Part shown: in pieces, positions 1 to 9,336 of the stretch
Layout: each line of letters opens with the position of its first letter
Position numbering within the stretch: the stretch's first letter is position 1
Assembly: GCA_964036045.1 (NCBI GenBank)
Contig: OZ038378.1
Span: forward strand, 22,802,441-22,866,440
DNA: 64,000 bases
Reading direction: 5' to 3'
Origin: Eutreptiella sp. 'Long Island Sound 2002'
Lineage: Eukaryota > Euglenozoa > Euglenophyceae > Eutreptiales > Eutreptiaceae
Notes under the pieces: model-generated
Databases searched by the model: none
The model's input: the letters and a program-made list of their open reading frames with translations, nothing else
What the model was told of the DNA's origin: nothing
Program-made: the position numbers and the translations under genes

Positions 1-1
1 T

Positions 2-781
2 GGAGATGTGGCACATTGTTGTGCAAGGGTGGGGACAGGCATTGGGAAACGTCTCAAGGACAGCGCCCGCACATGGGGTTCACCAGGAGCTCTAAGGGCC
101 GTGTCCCATTTCATTTCTAACCTCCGGCAAGAAGCAAAGCACATCCCTGTGGCTGAGAGAGTGATGCGTGCTCCCTCGAAAGAGAAGGAACACACTCTCG
201 ACATTAACGCCTCCCGTCTTTTTTTCGAAACACCTGAGTTGCACGCCGAGTTGGTGCGCATTGTTGCAATGTATTGTACCCATGTTGTGAAGTGGGAGGG
301 CAACAGGTGGCTCAAAACCAGTGCCGTCCTGCACCTCATGTTGCAGGCCTGTTACTATATGCAAAAGATTTGGCGCCATGTGGGTCCTGTTCCCATGGAT
401 CAACGCCAACGTTATGCATCCATGGTTACACAATTCACCAAGGCATGGGGGGCATTGGGGTGGAGTGTTCCGGTTTGGGTGCATTGGGTGGTGTGCCACA
501 GTGGGGCACACCTCCAAAGGTGGGGGAATTTTATTAAGTTTTCCTCCATTCCAACGGAATGGAGGAACAAAAGTTTTAAAATGGACATCCGCCATTGTTT
601 TCAAGGGTGGAAGCTGAGCAAGCCTTATGTCACCCGATGGGGACTAAGGCATGCTCTGCACCTGGATGCCCTTGATTGGGGCATCCGGTTGTGGTTTGGG
701 GAAAAGGGTTTGGGTAGAGAGGGGATCAAGTTTGGCATGCAACGCATGCGGAAGAAGCATCGTGCACCAAAGCACATGTAG
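2..781 (+). CDS. transposase-like protein, C-terminal part (copy A)
   Basis: The frame is open from the window edge to a TAG at 779-781, so the N-terminus lies outside. The protein shares a conserved block with the protein of the transposon at 7098-8934: a W-x-H-W segment, then HS, then FSSIPTE followed by R, K and CF-x-GW. In this copy the block runs roughly from base 440 to 620. The conserved glutamate in SIPTE could be a catalytic acid of a DDE-type transposase, but that is inference. The family is not one I can name. The gene is followed at 1023-1115 by a cluster of 16-bp palindromes, and at 1190-1240 by a poly-C tract and an AGGGTGCT motif also found near the 3' end of the 7-9 kb element. 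It is therefore probably the 3' half of a related transposon. Confidence 0.55.
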   Translation, partial: GDVAHCCARVGTGIGKRLKDSARTWGSPGALRAVSHFISNLRQEAKHIPVAERVMRAPSKEKEHTLDINASRLFFETPELHAELVRIVAMYCTHVVKWEGNRWLKTSAVLHLMLQACYYMQKIWRHVGPVPMDQRQRYASMVTQFTKAWGALGWSVPVWVHWVVCHSGAHLQRWGNFIKFSSIPTEWRNKSFKMDIRHCFQGWKLSKPYVTRWGLRHALHLDALDWGIRLWFGEKGLGREGIKFGMQRMRKKHRAPKHM

Positions 782-1022
782 GTATATATCATGTGATGTG
801 CAATATGCGTAAGTGTGTATATTAGGTAAATATAACATGGGGAAGTGGATCACATTTGACATTTCGGATGGGACATCAAACAAGGTTGCTTCTTGTGGTC
901 TTCTGCTTTGCTCATATGGTGCTCTTTTGTGTGTACAATGTGTTTGGGGGTTGCAGGGTCATGAGTAAATGCAAGGGGGGGGGGTAGGTGATGAGAATGG
1001 TGGCATGGGTGGGAGGCAGAAA

Positions 1023-1115
1023 GTCCCCGTATACTCCAAGTATACGGCCGTATACTTCTGAGTATACGGCCGTATACTCCGAAGTATACGGCAAGAATAC
1101 TTCTCCAATACTTCG
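1023..1115. repeat. subterminal palindrome cluster (GTATACGGCCGTATAC)
   Basis: Two perfect 16-bp palindromes GTATACGGCCGTATAC lie at 1040-1055 and 1062-1077, with further GTATAC half-sites on both sides. By position, after the copy A transposase-like gene, this matches the GTTATCGCG cluster that follows the related gene in the 7-9 kb transposon. Probable transposase-binding or end-structure repeats. Confidence 0.6.
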
Positions 1116-1279
1116 AGTATACTGACAAATACCTCAAAAAGTGTAGATTGCCACACACAGGTGTGGGTGTATGGAATTGGCTTTCTGGTTTTTTGACCCC
1201 CCCCCCCCTATTTTCAGGGTGCTAAACTCATTTTTTTATATCCCATGGGCACACGGAATGACTAGGTACATGTGCCAAA

Positions 1280-1736
1280 ATGGCTGTTTTGGGGGGGTAT
1301 TCTTGGTATGCCAGGTTATGCTCACCATACTGCTTCCTTGCGGATTCCCATCCTGGTGCCATGAGCGACACCACACTGGCACGCCATTACCATCCCCCAT
1401 ATGCATGGCTCAGCTTGGTTGGCCGACCTTGCCTACCAAAGTGTCCCGCACATGTTGCCCCCATTTAAGGGTGAACAAACAATGGATGAGGAGCCGTTCA
1501 GCCGGGTTCACGAGTTCTACAGGGCCAGGGCCGAAAAGATTTTCGCTCCCCCTCACACTTTCGAGATCGGGGCCTCCCATTACCGTGGTGATTGCATGCA
1601 ACTCCAGGGTCGCTGCATAAGAGTGCTATGCGCCGTGGTTAATATTGATTGCGCCCTCACACCACAAAACGTGCCGTACAGTCCTATTCCAGAGAATTGG
1701 CGTGATGGTTTGTGCATGCATTTCCTCATTTGGTAA
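1280..1736 (+). pseudogene. DDE superfamily transposase remnant (Harbinger/IS4-like)
   Basis: Two overlapping frames read like the C-terminal half of a DDE_Tnp_4-type transposase. The first (from 1280) contains DSHPGAMSDTTLAR, the usual P-G-x-x-S/H-D segment after the second catalytic region. After a frameshift near 1400 the second contains LADLAYQSVPHMLPPFKG, then a hydrophilic stretch and FYRARAEKIFA. These resemble the family's 'laD.gY ... P.k' and 'Ra.vE..f' motifs, where the glutamate is catalytic. No N-terminal part or intact reading frame was found. The assignment rests on motif order only. Confidence 0.5.
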
Positions 1737-2197
1737 TTTTGTTCCTGTTTGAGGTTGTTGCCGGTGCCGACAACGTGACAGCAGATTGGCGGACACAAGG
1801 CCGGATCGTTGCACTCCAGGAGCAACACAATGGCAACAAGAATTTGCTCTCAGTTGCATCAAGCAAGTTGACTCGGCAAGGTTTTCAATGTGGCCACAGT
1901 GATGGACGTGCTGTCCTAGTACGCCTGTGGAAGCGCTGCATGCGTGCAATAGCAGCACAACTTTGGGCCCAAGCTGCGCCAGCTGTAATCCTAGCTGCAC
2001 CAGCAGCCCCACCTACCCCACATGCCCCACTAGCCAGTCTTGATGCGCTATTGGCTGCACCCCACGACATCGCACAGCCACATCCCGTCCGCGAGAACAT
2101 TGCCATCGACCTGGGTGTGGCATTTGACGAAGTGGAGCTGCGCCAGCTAGGGGGCGGGGGTTTGGCCGGCAGGCCGGCCAGCCGGCCAGCCACCTAG
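1712..2197 (+). CDS. uncharacterised ORF downstream of the DDE remnant
   Basis: This is a 161-codon open frame that starts with a non-ATG codon. The first half is mixed (ADNVTADWRTQGRIVALQ). The second half is Ala/Pro-rich and ends in a GGCCGGCC-type simple repeat at 2155-2200. It may be the tail of the element carrying the DDE remnant just upstream, or chance. No domain recognised. Confidence 0.2.
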   Translation: MHAFPHLVILFLFEVVAGADNVTADWRTQGRIVALQEQHNGNKNLLSVASSKLTRQGFQCGHSDGRAVLVRLWKRCMRAIAAQLWAQAAPAVILAAPAAPPTPHAPLASLDALLAAPHDIAQPHPVRENIAIDLGVAFDEVELRQLGGGGLAGRPASRPAT

Positions 2198-2935
2198 CCA
2201 GCGACCCAGCCAACCACCATTGCTTTGTACATGCATGTTTGCCTCACCGCCCTTGCTCTCAAGATCTCAAGATGGTGTCACCGATCCATGGAGTGTGTGG
2301 TAAAATTTCCTTCCCTTTAAACAAGGCACACCATGCATTGGGATGGGGTTTTGGGTTGTTTATTCGTGTGGGAATCCGGACCTAGTGGTCTAGTTGTACA
2401 ATCACCAACACAATTGCCGTTGCATTGTGTTAAAAGTGTTAACTCAAGGGGCGAGATTTCAGGACGATAATCGTTAACACTGAACGATTGTGTAATAGTA
2501 GTGCCCCCGTGTCCCACTACCGTCGGCAAGCATGCATTGAGATGCCCCAGTGCATGCATTTTTTAAATAGGACAAAATGTGTAATTTTGCTGGCATGCCC
2601 AATAGAATCACATGTGTCGACAGGACTAGGGATGTAGAATGGCGGAGCCCCATCCACGTTGGGGTCACACTTGCCACAATCATATTCCTTTGGCTACGCA
2701 TACGGTGGTCACTTGCCCCCTGTTTTGTACACTTTGTGTCACTTCGGAGATGAGATTGGGGATGGGGGTTTTTGAAGGTGACCAACACAATAGGATAGGT
2801 GGTATCGTCCCAAACACGTGAAATCATAGTGTTTCACAACTGGTCGACCTGTTTGTGGTCGTCCGGTCGTTACTTCCGTTTCCCCCACTTTGGAACACTT
2901 TACCACATTTTGTTATTGTCTCCACGTCCGGGCAA
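2198..2935. other. no gene recognised
   Basis: Mixed-composition sequence with only short overlapping ORFs on both strands. No repeat, splice-bounded exon or RNA gene was recognised. Confidence 0.4.
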
Positions 2936-2939
2936 ACAG

Positions 2940-3052
2940 TTCGCTCACTTCGCTCAATTCGGTGCACTTCGCTCACTTCGCACACTTTAGGAAGATGTCC
3001 GGTCACGTGTCCGGACAACTTCTAAAGTGAGTAAAGTGAGCAAAGTGAGCAG
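2940..3052. repeat. CTCACTT/TGTCCGG hairpin repeat, copy 1
   Basis: Direct CTCACTTCG-type repeats lead into a long imperfect hairpin. The left arm ends in TTTAGGAAGATGTCCGG. The centre is CACGTG. The right arm begins CCGGACAACTTCTAAAGTGAG and continues into AAAGTGAGC repeats, the reverse complement of the left-hand repeats. The central 22 bp (2996-3017) is a palindrome with one mismatched pair. This resembles a short foldback or MITE-like element. Confidence 0.6.
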
Positions 3053-3570
3053 CATGCCTGACGACGAGGATGTCGTAGAACGTCGTCAGGCTTGTCGGGG
3101 AACATGTTGGGTAACATTTTTCCAAACTGTGGGAATATTTTCCGTTGCACATTTGGACCAAACCACCATTCCCAACAAATCTAGCGCCCTCAAAACCCCC
3201 CTTTCCAACAAAAACACAACACGTGACCGGTGAACTCGGGGGACACCCCGGGTGGTAGCCAAAGAATTAAATTAGTTCGGCAAGAGTCCAATGAACCCCG
3301 ATCTTGGCAGTAACGAGGTATTTTCCGCCACAAGGCTTGACCCAACGATCGGGGCCATACTCCGGGGATGGTTCAAACATATCGCAAACAGAAAAGCACA
3401 CTACACAAAGGAAAGGGGCATGCGCATGCACCAATCACAAAATGGAACGCTTGATTATAACAAACACCTACATAAGCACCAACCAAGAAAAACAAGTTTT
3501 GGCCTCTCTATATTCCTTTGGCTACACGTGCGGTTTTCCGCGGCGGACACAGGGGCGGACAACAAGTTTA
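3053..3570. other. spacer between two hairpin repeats
   Basis: Contains short ORFs on the plus strand but no recognisable protein. It lies between two copies of the CTCACTT/TGTCCGG hairpin and may be the interior of one element or unrelated DNA. Confidence 0.3.
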
Positions 3571-3571
3571 C

Positions 3572-3790
3572 ACACTTTGCTCACTTTGGAATGATGAAAA
3601 CATTGTTTTCCAAACTCTTTACAACAATTTACTCACTTCGCTCACTTCTCTCACTTCGGTTCAGCTCGCTCACTTCGCTCACTTTAGGAAGATGTCCGGT
3701 CACGTGTCCGGACAAGTTCCGTGTCCGGACAGTGAGTAAAGTGAGCGACGTGAGCGAAGTGTTGTGAAGTGAGGTGTTGTGTGAGTTTTT
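3572..3790. repeat. CTCACTT/TGTCCGG hairpin repeat, copy 2
   Basis: Same architecture and orientation as the copy at 2940-3052: CTCACTTCGCTCACTT repeats, TTTAGGAAGATGTCCGGTCACG, then TGTCCGGAC and inverted GTGAG repeats. This copy has an extra TGTCCGGAC segment and a longer right-hand GTGAGCGA repeat tract. Confidence 0.6.
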
Positions 3791-4018
3791 CCACATCTTG
3801 CTCTCTTCGGTTCACTTCATTTTACTTCGCTGGCTTTGGGGAACAGTAATCTCCTACCGGGTACAATATGCAGGTACATGTGTTACCCGGTACACATTTT
3901 GTCATTTTTGCTGTTGTCTTGTCGGTGCATTCATTACACAGCTCTCTGTGCAACTCTAGAGGTGCGTTGTGCACCTAGGTTGGACTCCTTCCTCCCAGGC
4001 TCTCTGTTTCTTGCATCA

Positions 4019-5212
4019 TGCCATGTCTCCCCCCGGAGTACAACCCCAAGGAGCACGCCTTGGAGGGGGTGGAGGCTGCAAAGCTGAGGGTGGGGAAGCC
4101 CCTGTTGGTGCAGAAGAGGCAGAGCCGGGGGGGGGGGTTTACTTCGGCACCATCAGCAAGGTACTCTCGTTCTTTGCACTCCTCGTGTTAGGTCTGCATT
4201 TTTTTCTCCACGCATTTGTTTTTGCTCTTCTCCTCTTTGTAGTTAACAACAAGGGATATTATCCTCACCGATGCCGTCAGCTACAATGCGTCGGAAGCGA
4301 AACCAATGAATGTCAGGTTTTCCCTTCGTGTTCTTTGTTACTTCTCCACGTTCCCGTTTCCCACGTGTATCGCGTTGACCCCGTTTTGCTGCCTTCCCCT
4401 TCTTGTCCTCCAACGTTTCCTTGTGCAGGCGCGTTGCAGTCCACCGCTGCTGCCGGGAGGGTGTCGTCTCGCTCTGGCGGCTTGTCGACATCAAGGCCCA
4501 AAAGAAGAAGAAGAAGAAGGGGGACTCCAGTAGTGAGGACAAGTCCTCCTCATCGTCGTCATCCTCTTCCGATTCTTCTACCACGGCCTCCTCCAGGTAT
4601 GCCCGCCTTCTTTTGTGTAGTTTCACTCTTCCACATTGTTGCTCCACCCCTATCCTTTCGTTGTTCAGTGCTGAGAATGAGGATGAGAATGAGAATGAGA
4701 ATGAGGAAGGGGAGTCCTCTGACGATTTGGACGAGGTCAACGTCAAAGAAGAGGAGGAGGTCAAGGACGTCAAGGGAAAGGGAAGGGGAAAGAGGGCAAA
4801 GGAGGGGAAGGTGGCACCCAGGGACGGAGAAATCAAGGCAGACGGGAGCGCACAACGTCACGACAAAAGAAAAGAAGAAAGCAAGAAGGAAGCAACGAAG
4901 AAGAAGAGGCATAGGAAGGACAAAGCAGAAGACGAAGAGGAAGAGAAAGAGAAACCCACAGAGAAGAGGAAGGGCAAAGAAGAAGAGGGAGAGGAGGAGA
5001 AGCCCAGAAAGAAGAGCAAGGCGGTTCCCCTCCGTAAGGTGACACGGTTCGCCAGCGTCAAACCCTCTAAGGCAGGAGGTGCCAGGACTGTGCCGGCAGT
5101 TGGCACCCGCAGGGAGAGGACGGTCACTGGCACGGGCCACGCCCACAAGATGGAGAAATTTACCAACAAGCTGGGGGACCTCATTCGCATCAAACCAGCC
5201 CAGGTCAAGTAG
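4019..5212 (+). CDS. multi-exon protein: small beta-type domain plus Lys/Glu-rich tail
   Basis: Proposed exons are 4019-4160, 4243-4316, 4429-4596 and 4669-5212, with GT-AG introns and consistent phases (0, 2, 2). Exon 1 starts at ATG. An 11-G run (about 4127-4137) puts it one base out of the frame giving GVYFGTISK, so it is either frameshifted or misassembled. The first about 80 residues align without gaps at the start to the protein at 40824 (VGKPLLVQKRQS with GQWVVFLKKGSH, then Y-x-G-x-x-SK and LT-x(4)-Y). This suggests a shared small beta-barrel-like domain, perhaps Sm/Tudor-like. The rest is Ser-rich, then Lys/Glu-rich and highly charged, as in many nuclear proteins. The stop is TAG at 5210-5212; the same frame stays open for 70 more codons to a TAA at 5423-5425 and reads as ordinary protein (HYRVCLDTGSRW...). 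Confidence 0.55.
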
Positions 5213-5456
5213 CACTATCGTGTTTGCCTAGACACGGGTAGCCGGTGGGACAAGGGACACGGGCGTCCTCTGCTGTCGGCCTATCTCCTTACGGCCTGTG
5301 AGGCCGAGGCTGATGTGTTGGAAAGGGCCTGCGGCGTGCGGGTGGGATACAGGTACGGGTGCAAGAAGGCTAGCGACATGGTGGAGATGGAGGAGGAATG
5401 CCCACGGTCGGGGGCATTCATGTAATCAGGCGAGCGCGTTGCGAACGCTAAGAACG

Positions 5457-5622
5457 TCCGGACAACTGTGTTACCGGTACACGTGTACCCGGCGCTGAGA
5501 GCGTTGGGGAACAAAATAATGTTAGCGGGTACAATACGCGGTACACATGTGTTGCCTGGTACAGTTAGCGGGTACATGTGTACCCGGCGCTGAGAACGTT
5601 GGGGAACAATACTGTTAGCTTC
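5457..5622 (-). repeat. GGGTACA-type palindromic repeat, reverse orientation
   Basis: Two to three units containing GGTACACGTGTACCC and GTTGGGGAACA, the reverse complement of the GTTCCCCAAC motif seen in the copies at 8935-9152 and 10996-11252. It follows the end of the 4-5.4 kb gene. Confidence 0.65.
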
Positions 5623-5649
5623 CTCTCCTCAGTCCATAGCCCCCCAGGT

Positions 5650-6020
5650 TTAACCGCGCATAGCCTCCGTCGCCACGACAAGCAGCAGAACAACACCAGC
5701 AGCCGCAGCACCACCAGCAACAGCAGCACCACCAGCACCAACAACACCAGCAGCAGCCCAAGGTCCCAGTCCCTCACCTCTCGCAAAGAGGCAGCAGGAA
5801 AGGGGGGAGCGTGGCCGGTGGCATGAGCGGGGGGAGCAAAAGAAGCATGATCTTTGGGTATGAGATGGCAGATCTGTGCAAACTGAGGCTCGAGGACTTG
5901 ATGGCATTGCGCACAAAGTGTGGGCGGTGGTTGAAGCACATATCGTTGGAGATCGAGGAGCGGCGGCAGGAGCAGCGGGACATCATGAACCAGCAATTAA
6001 TCAATCAATTAAGAGGCTGA
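5650..6020 (+). CDS. possible exons: Gln/Ser/Thr-rich stretch and a coiled-coil-like segment
   Basis: 5650-5826 encodes a Ser/Thr/Asn-rich low-complexity run rich in CAG/AGC codons. A separate frame from 5811 to 6020 encodes about 69 residues including MADLCKLRLEDLMALRTK and EIEERRQEQRDIM, typical of an alpha-helical or coiled-coil segment. Exon borders were not resolved. It may belong to the gene that continues at 6081. Confidence 0.3.
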
Positions 6021-6080
6021 AAGGGAAGCGGAGGAAGCACTGCGCGGGAGGCTGAAGGCAGAATCACATCCCCGGTATGA

Positions 6081-6374
6081 CCCCAGTATGTCCGCCGACG
6101 ACTGGGACTAGAGCGCATACCCGCGTTCGACCCCGTACCCGACGCCATCCCAGAGCCCAAGATAGAGGACGACCCGAACATCCAAGAGGACAATCCGGAC
6201 TTGCAGGAGCCCCCGCTCGACGCGGAGGACAACCCGAATGCCCAGCAGCCCCCCCTCGACAAGGAGGATGACCCGAATGTCCAGCAGCCCCCACCCAATA
6301 CGGAGCATGAAGTCGTGCGGATGTGCCTGAACTGCCGGACGGAGTGGGATGTCAATGCGGCGCCGGAGCTGTGA
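6081..6374 (+). CDS. acidic Pro-rich exon with PPLDxEDxPN repeats
   Basis: Open for 97 codons with no ATG until base 6319, so it needs an upstream start. It begins after a TGA at 6078-6080 and ends at TGA 6372-6374. It encodes QYVRRRLGLERIPAFDPVPD, then three degenerate repeats of the form P-P-L-D-x-E-D-x-P-N-x-Q, then MCLNCRTEW with two cysteines. The regular amino-acid repeats argue for real coding. Function unknown. Confidence 0.4.
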   Translation, partial: PQYVRRRLGLERIPAFDPVPDAIPEPKIEDDPNIQEDNPDLQEPPLDAEDNPNAQQPPLDKEDDPNVQQPPPNTEHEVVRMCLNCRTEWDVNAAPEL

Positions 6375-6395
6375 CCGAGCTGTGAGCTCATCAAC

Positions 6396-6957
6396 ATGGA
6401 GTGGCTGCCCTGGAGTGACCATAAGCGCACGGGCTTCGGTTCACGGCAAGTATGTATCCGGGTCGTCCTTGCCGCTCCCTTTAGCTGTTCCTTTGCACAA
6501 TCGTGTGTGTGTGTGTTTTTCCAGAGGCAGACTGCAAAAGCTGAGGCAGAAGCAGAAGCACAAGCTGAGGGTGCCGCAACGGAGGCAAAAGATCAAAAAG
6601 AGAAGGAGGAAGAATAGATAGTATGTGTCCGGGTCGTCATTGTCTGCGCCTTTGGTTGTTCTTTTGTGAAATTGTGTGTGTCCGTGTTTCCAGGGGCACG
6701 CCGAAGAGGGACAAACCGCAGAAGCTGAGGGTACTGCAATGCAGGAGGAACAGAAATTATAGCATATGTCTTGGTCATCATTGTTGCTTGCTTTAGATGT
6801 TCCATTGTGCAATGGTGTTTGTGTGTGTTTTCAGGGGCACGCGGAAGACGGAGCTGCAGCGGAGGCAGGCACAGAGGCAGAACGGGATGATTCAGAAGCA
6901 CAGAAGGGGGAAGCACAGACAGATCCGGAAAGCAAAGAAAAAGCACAGGTAGGTCCT
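6396..6957 (+). CDS. tandem Ala/Glu-rich exons separated by paralogous introns
   Basis: Three introns of about 72-75 nt share sequence: GTATGTATCCGGGTCGTC (6450-6524), GTATGTGTCCGGGTCGTC (from 6621) and a third whose donor has changed (from about 6764). Each ends in a GTGTGT...TTCCAG or TTTTCAG acceptor. Each is followed by a similar exon: AKAEAEAEAQAEGAATEA, then GHAEEGQTAEAEGTA, then GHAEDGAAAEAGTEA. The first two exons end in TAG just before the next intron copy. The third runs on without a stop to a GTAGGT donor at 6958. This looks like tandem duplication of an exon-intron unit, giving either alternative terminal exons or decaying copies. Confidence 0.5.
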
Positions 6958-6980
6958 ACTTGTTGTGTGTGCACGAAAGG

Positions 6981-7097
6981 GGTTACGCCTGTACCCGCGT
7001 ATTATACCCGGTGTCTCCAACGTTAGGAACGTTCTGAACGTCGCTATTGTGCGGGTACACGTTTACCCCGATATTGTACCCGGTGTTCCCCGACGTT
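6981..7097 (+). repeat. GGGTACA repeat, left part
   Basis: Contains GTACCCGCGTATTATACCCGG, the palindrome-like GCGGGTACACGTTTACCCC and GTTCCCCGACGTT, where it is interrupted by the transposon. Confidence 0.65.
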
Positions 7098-7274
7098 TGG
7101 GATGCAGCGTTCTAGGGCGTGGTGCGGAACCCCCCCAATTTTGGGTGTTGTTAATATGGTTGGAACCCGGAATTTCACATGTTACATGGGTGCACTATGA
7201 TGCAACAATGTGCCTTCCATGTATTGTTTGCTCGATATTGCCCGTTTTGCACTTTTTGCGATTTGATCTTTGTG

Positions 7275-7426
7275 TGCTCTAACTAGTTATCGCGGGGTTA
7301 GAACGGGGTTAGAGCACTAGTTATCGCGTGGGTTATCGCGCGATAACCTAGTTATCGCGGGGGTTATCGCGGGGGTTATCGCGCGATAACTAGTTATCGC
7401 GTGGGTTATCGCGTGGGTTATCGCGC
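7275..7426. repeat. left subterminal GTTATCGCG cluster
   Basis: About eight GTTATCGCG motifs in both orientations, including the palindrome GTTATCGCGCGATAAC. GGTTAGAGC-type motifs precede them. The inverted counterpart is at 8622-8744. Confidence 0.8.
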
Positions 7427-7483
7427 TTCATTTTATGTTTCCCCTTTTCGCTTTAGCTCTCAAAACCTTCGTATTCTTTGATA

Positions 7484-8552
7484 ATGGCCCTTGCTGCTGC
7501 CCACGCTTGGTGCGAGCACCATCAAAAGCTCCTTGGGGTCCGTCGCCTTGGCGGTCCTGAGGGGTTTACGATGGGTGATGCCAATGTGAGGCGCCCTGTG
7601 GCGACCCGCTTTGAACATGGTGTGGACTTTGGACTCCTTGTCCATAAGTCCCCCTTCATGGCGGACGACCGAGACCCCCTGGTTCTCAGCAACTACATCT
7701 TCGAGTTGCTAGAGGTAAATCCAGGGGTTGCTGGATTTTTGATCCAGCTTCATCCGGACGATGTGGACGCGGTGGTGGAGTCCGTCACCGCCCATGCCGA
7801 GAAGGGTGCGGGGACGAAGACGACCCTCTATGTGGGTCAGGAGGAGGAGGAAGTGGAGGAAGTGGAGGAGGAGGAGGAGGATGCGGGGGGGGTGGGGGCT
7901 GGGGGGAGGAAGGAGAAGCCCCACAACCCCCTCATGATTAGTGTCCAGAAGGTAAGGATCCGACAGGGTAAGGGGAAGGGGCAGTCGGATGGTTGGTTCC
8001 CCCAACCCCTCACCAGAAAAAGATTTCGATCTAACCAGCACCAAAGTTTTCCTAACCTCCCCCCCCTTCCAAAGGCAATTTGTGGAATGCCTCAAAGAGC
8101 ATGTCCCCACAGTGAGGACCCCTGGGGGACCTATGTTATGGGTTGTTGTGCATGTCATGGTGAAATGCATTGAGGGTTTGTATGAGCTTTGGAGGGTGAG
8201 GGACTTGTACACTCTAACCCAAGTGGAACGCCACCGTGCGTTGACCACAAAATTTTCAAAAGCGTGGGGAGACTCAGGTTGGTCCCCCACCAGGTGGATC
8301 CATTGGTGCTTGGCACATTCCACCTTTTTTGCCGAGAAATGGAGGAACATTTTTCAGTTTTCCTCCATCCCAACGGAGTATCGGCATGGGCCTTACAAGA
8401 GGAGGCTCAAAAATTGTTTTAAGGGTTGGTCTTTGGTGAGGCCAAGTGTGTCCCTCCGCCACATGCACCATTTCATGTCCATGAACGCCCTGGAGCAAGG
8501 GCTTTTGGGACTGGAGGCAGCCAAGGCCTCAGACATTGATGACTTTGTATGA
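7484..8552 (+). CDS. transposase-like protein of the 7.1-8.9 kb element (copy B)
   Basis: Exon 1 starts at ATG 7484 (MALAAAHAWCEHHQK) and stays open to a GTAAGG donor at 7952. It carries a Glu-rich run near its end. Exon 2 begins near 8075 after a pyrimidine-rich tract ending CCAAAG and runs to TGA 8550-8552. The exact junction is uncertain because the best donor and acceptor differ in phase. Exon 2 contains W-x-H-W-C-L-A-H-S, then WRNIFQFSSIPTEYRH, then K-R-R-L-K-N-C-F-K-G-W, which matches the protein at 2-781. Being the only gene between the inverted repeats, it is presumably the transposase. I do not recognise the family; a DDE-type enzyme with the SIPTE glutamate as a catalytic residue is a guess. 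Confidence 0.6.
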
Positions 8553-8621
8553 AAAACGACCACAGATGCTTTGTGCCAAGTGTTTTGTGTTGTTTGTCCT
8601 AGGGAGGGAGGGAGGAGGGGT

Positions 8622-8744
8622 GCGCGATAACTACCCGCGATAACTGCGCGATAACTGAGTTATCGCGCGATAACTAGCGCGATAACTAGTTAGAGCAAGG
8701 TGCTCTAACTGCGTTCTAACTCTGTTCTAACTGTGCTCTAACTC
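8622..8744. repeat. right subterminal GTTATCGCG / GTTCTAACT cluster
   Basis: GCGCGATAACT motifs in both orientations, followed by repeated CTCTAACT and GTTCTAACT. It mirrors the left cluster at 7275-7426 in inverted order. Confidence 0.8.
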
Positions 8745-8934
8745 TTTGACCCCCCCCCCCAAAAACCACCCCCATGATGCGGGTTATGTGGGGAAAGAAA
8801 GGGGATGGGGGGTTTTTGAGGGTGCTGAATCCATTTTTTTAGGTGGTTTGCCCCAAAATTGAGGGTAGGTGGGTGTTCCAGAAATTGCGTTCTAACTAGG
8901 GGTTCCGCACCACGCCCTAGAACGCTGCATCCCA

Positions 8935-9152
8935 TTCTAAATGTCGCTATCGTTCGGGTACACGTGTACCCGCATAATGTACCTGGTAACAAATATTGTT
9001 CCCCAACGTCGCTGTCGTTCGGGTACACTTGTACCCGGATAATGTACCCGGTAACAAATAGTGTTCCCCAACGTTCTAAATGTCGCTGTTGTCCGGGTAC
9101 ACGTGTACCCACCTAATGTACCCGCTAACATTTAATGTTCCCCAACGTTTTC
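8935..9152 (+). repeat. GGGTACA repeat, three tandem units
   Basis: Three units of about 65-75 bp, each with a GGGTACAC(G/T)TGTACCC palindrome, then ATGTACCCGGTAACA and GTTCCCCAACG. It is almost identical to 11036-11252 and is followed directly by a splice-acceptor-like TTTTCTGCAG. Confidence 0.75.
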
Positions 9153-9336
9153 TGCAGGTCTTAGATCACTATCTGATCTATAGCTTAGCTGTGCTTGTGG
9201 TGTGCATGTGTGGGTGTGTGTGGTGTGCATGCGTGCGTACTTGTTTTAGTGCATTTTTTGCATTTGAGCCTGCAGGCCAGTCGAGGGTCACACGTAGAGT
9301 CAAACTCCGTGATACTTGGTATAGACCCGGCCAGCA

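Larger units (their letters stand above)
7098..8934 (+). mobile_element. DNA transposon with perfect 36-bp terminal inverted repeats
   Basis: The ends 7098-7133 and 8899-8934 are perfect inverted repeats beginning TGGGATGCAGCGTTCTAGGG. The flanks are GTTCCCCGACGTT on the left and TTCTAAATGTCGC on the right. The related repeat at 11029-11050 reads GTTCCCCGACGTTCTAAATG without the element, so it serves as an empty site and shows a 2-bp TT target duplication. The element carries one two-exon gene (7484-8552) between two clusters of GTTATCGCG palindromes. Perfect ends suggest a recent insertion. The superfamily was not identified. Confidence 0.85.
6958..9158 (+). other. probable large intron built of GGGTACA repeats with a nested transposon
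   Basis: It begins with a good donor (CAG/GTAGGT) directly after the Ala/Glu-rich exon and ends with TTTTCTGCAG at 9158. Inside are GGGTACACGTGTACCC repeat units at 6981-7097 and 8935-9152, separated by a 1.84-kb transposon. A second sequence at 10996-11261 has almost the same right half and also ends in a splice-acceptor-like TTTCTACAG. So the repeat appears to bring its own 3' splice site. Confidence 0.45.

Noticed and set aside
4243-5215. Minus-strand ORFs of up to 218 codons opposite the 4-5.2 kb gene
   Set aside because: Leu/Ser/Phe-rich mirror images of a Lys/Glu-rich coding strand; no splice signals.
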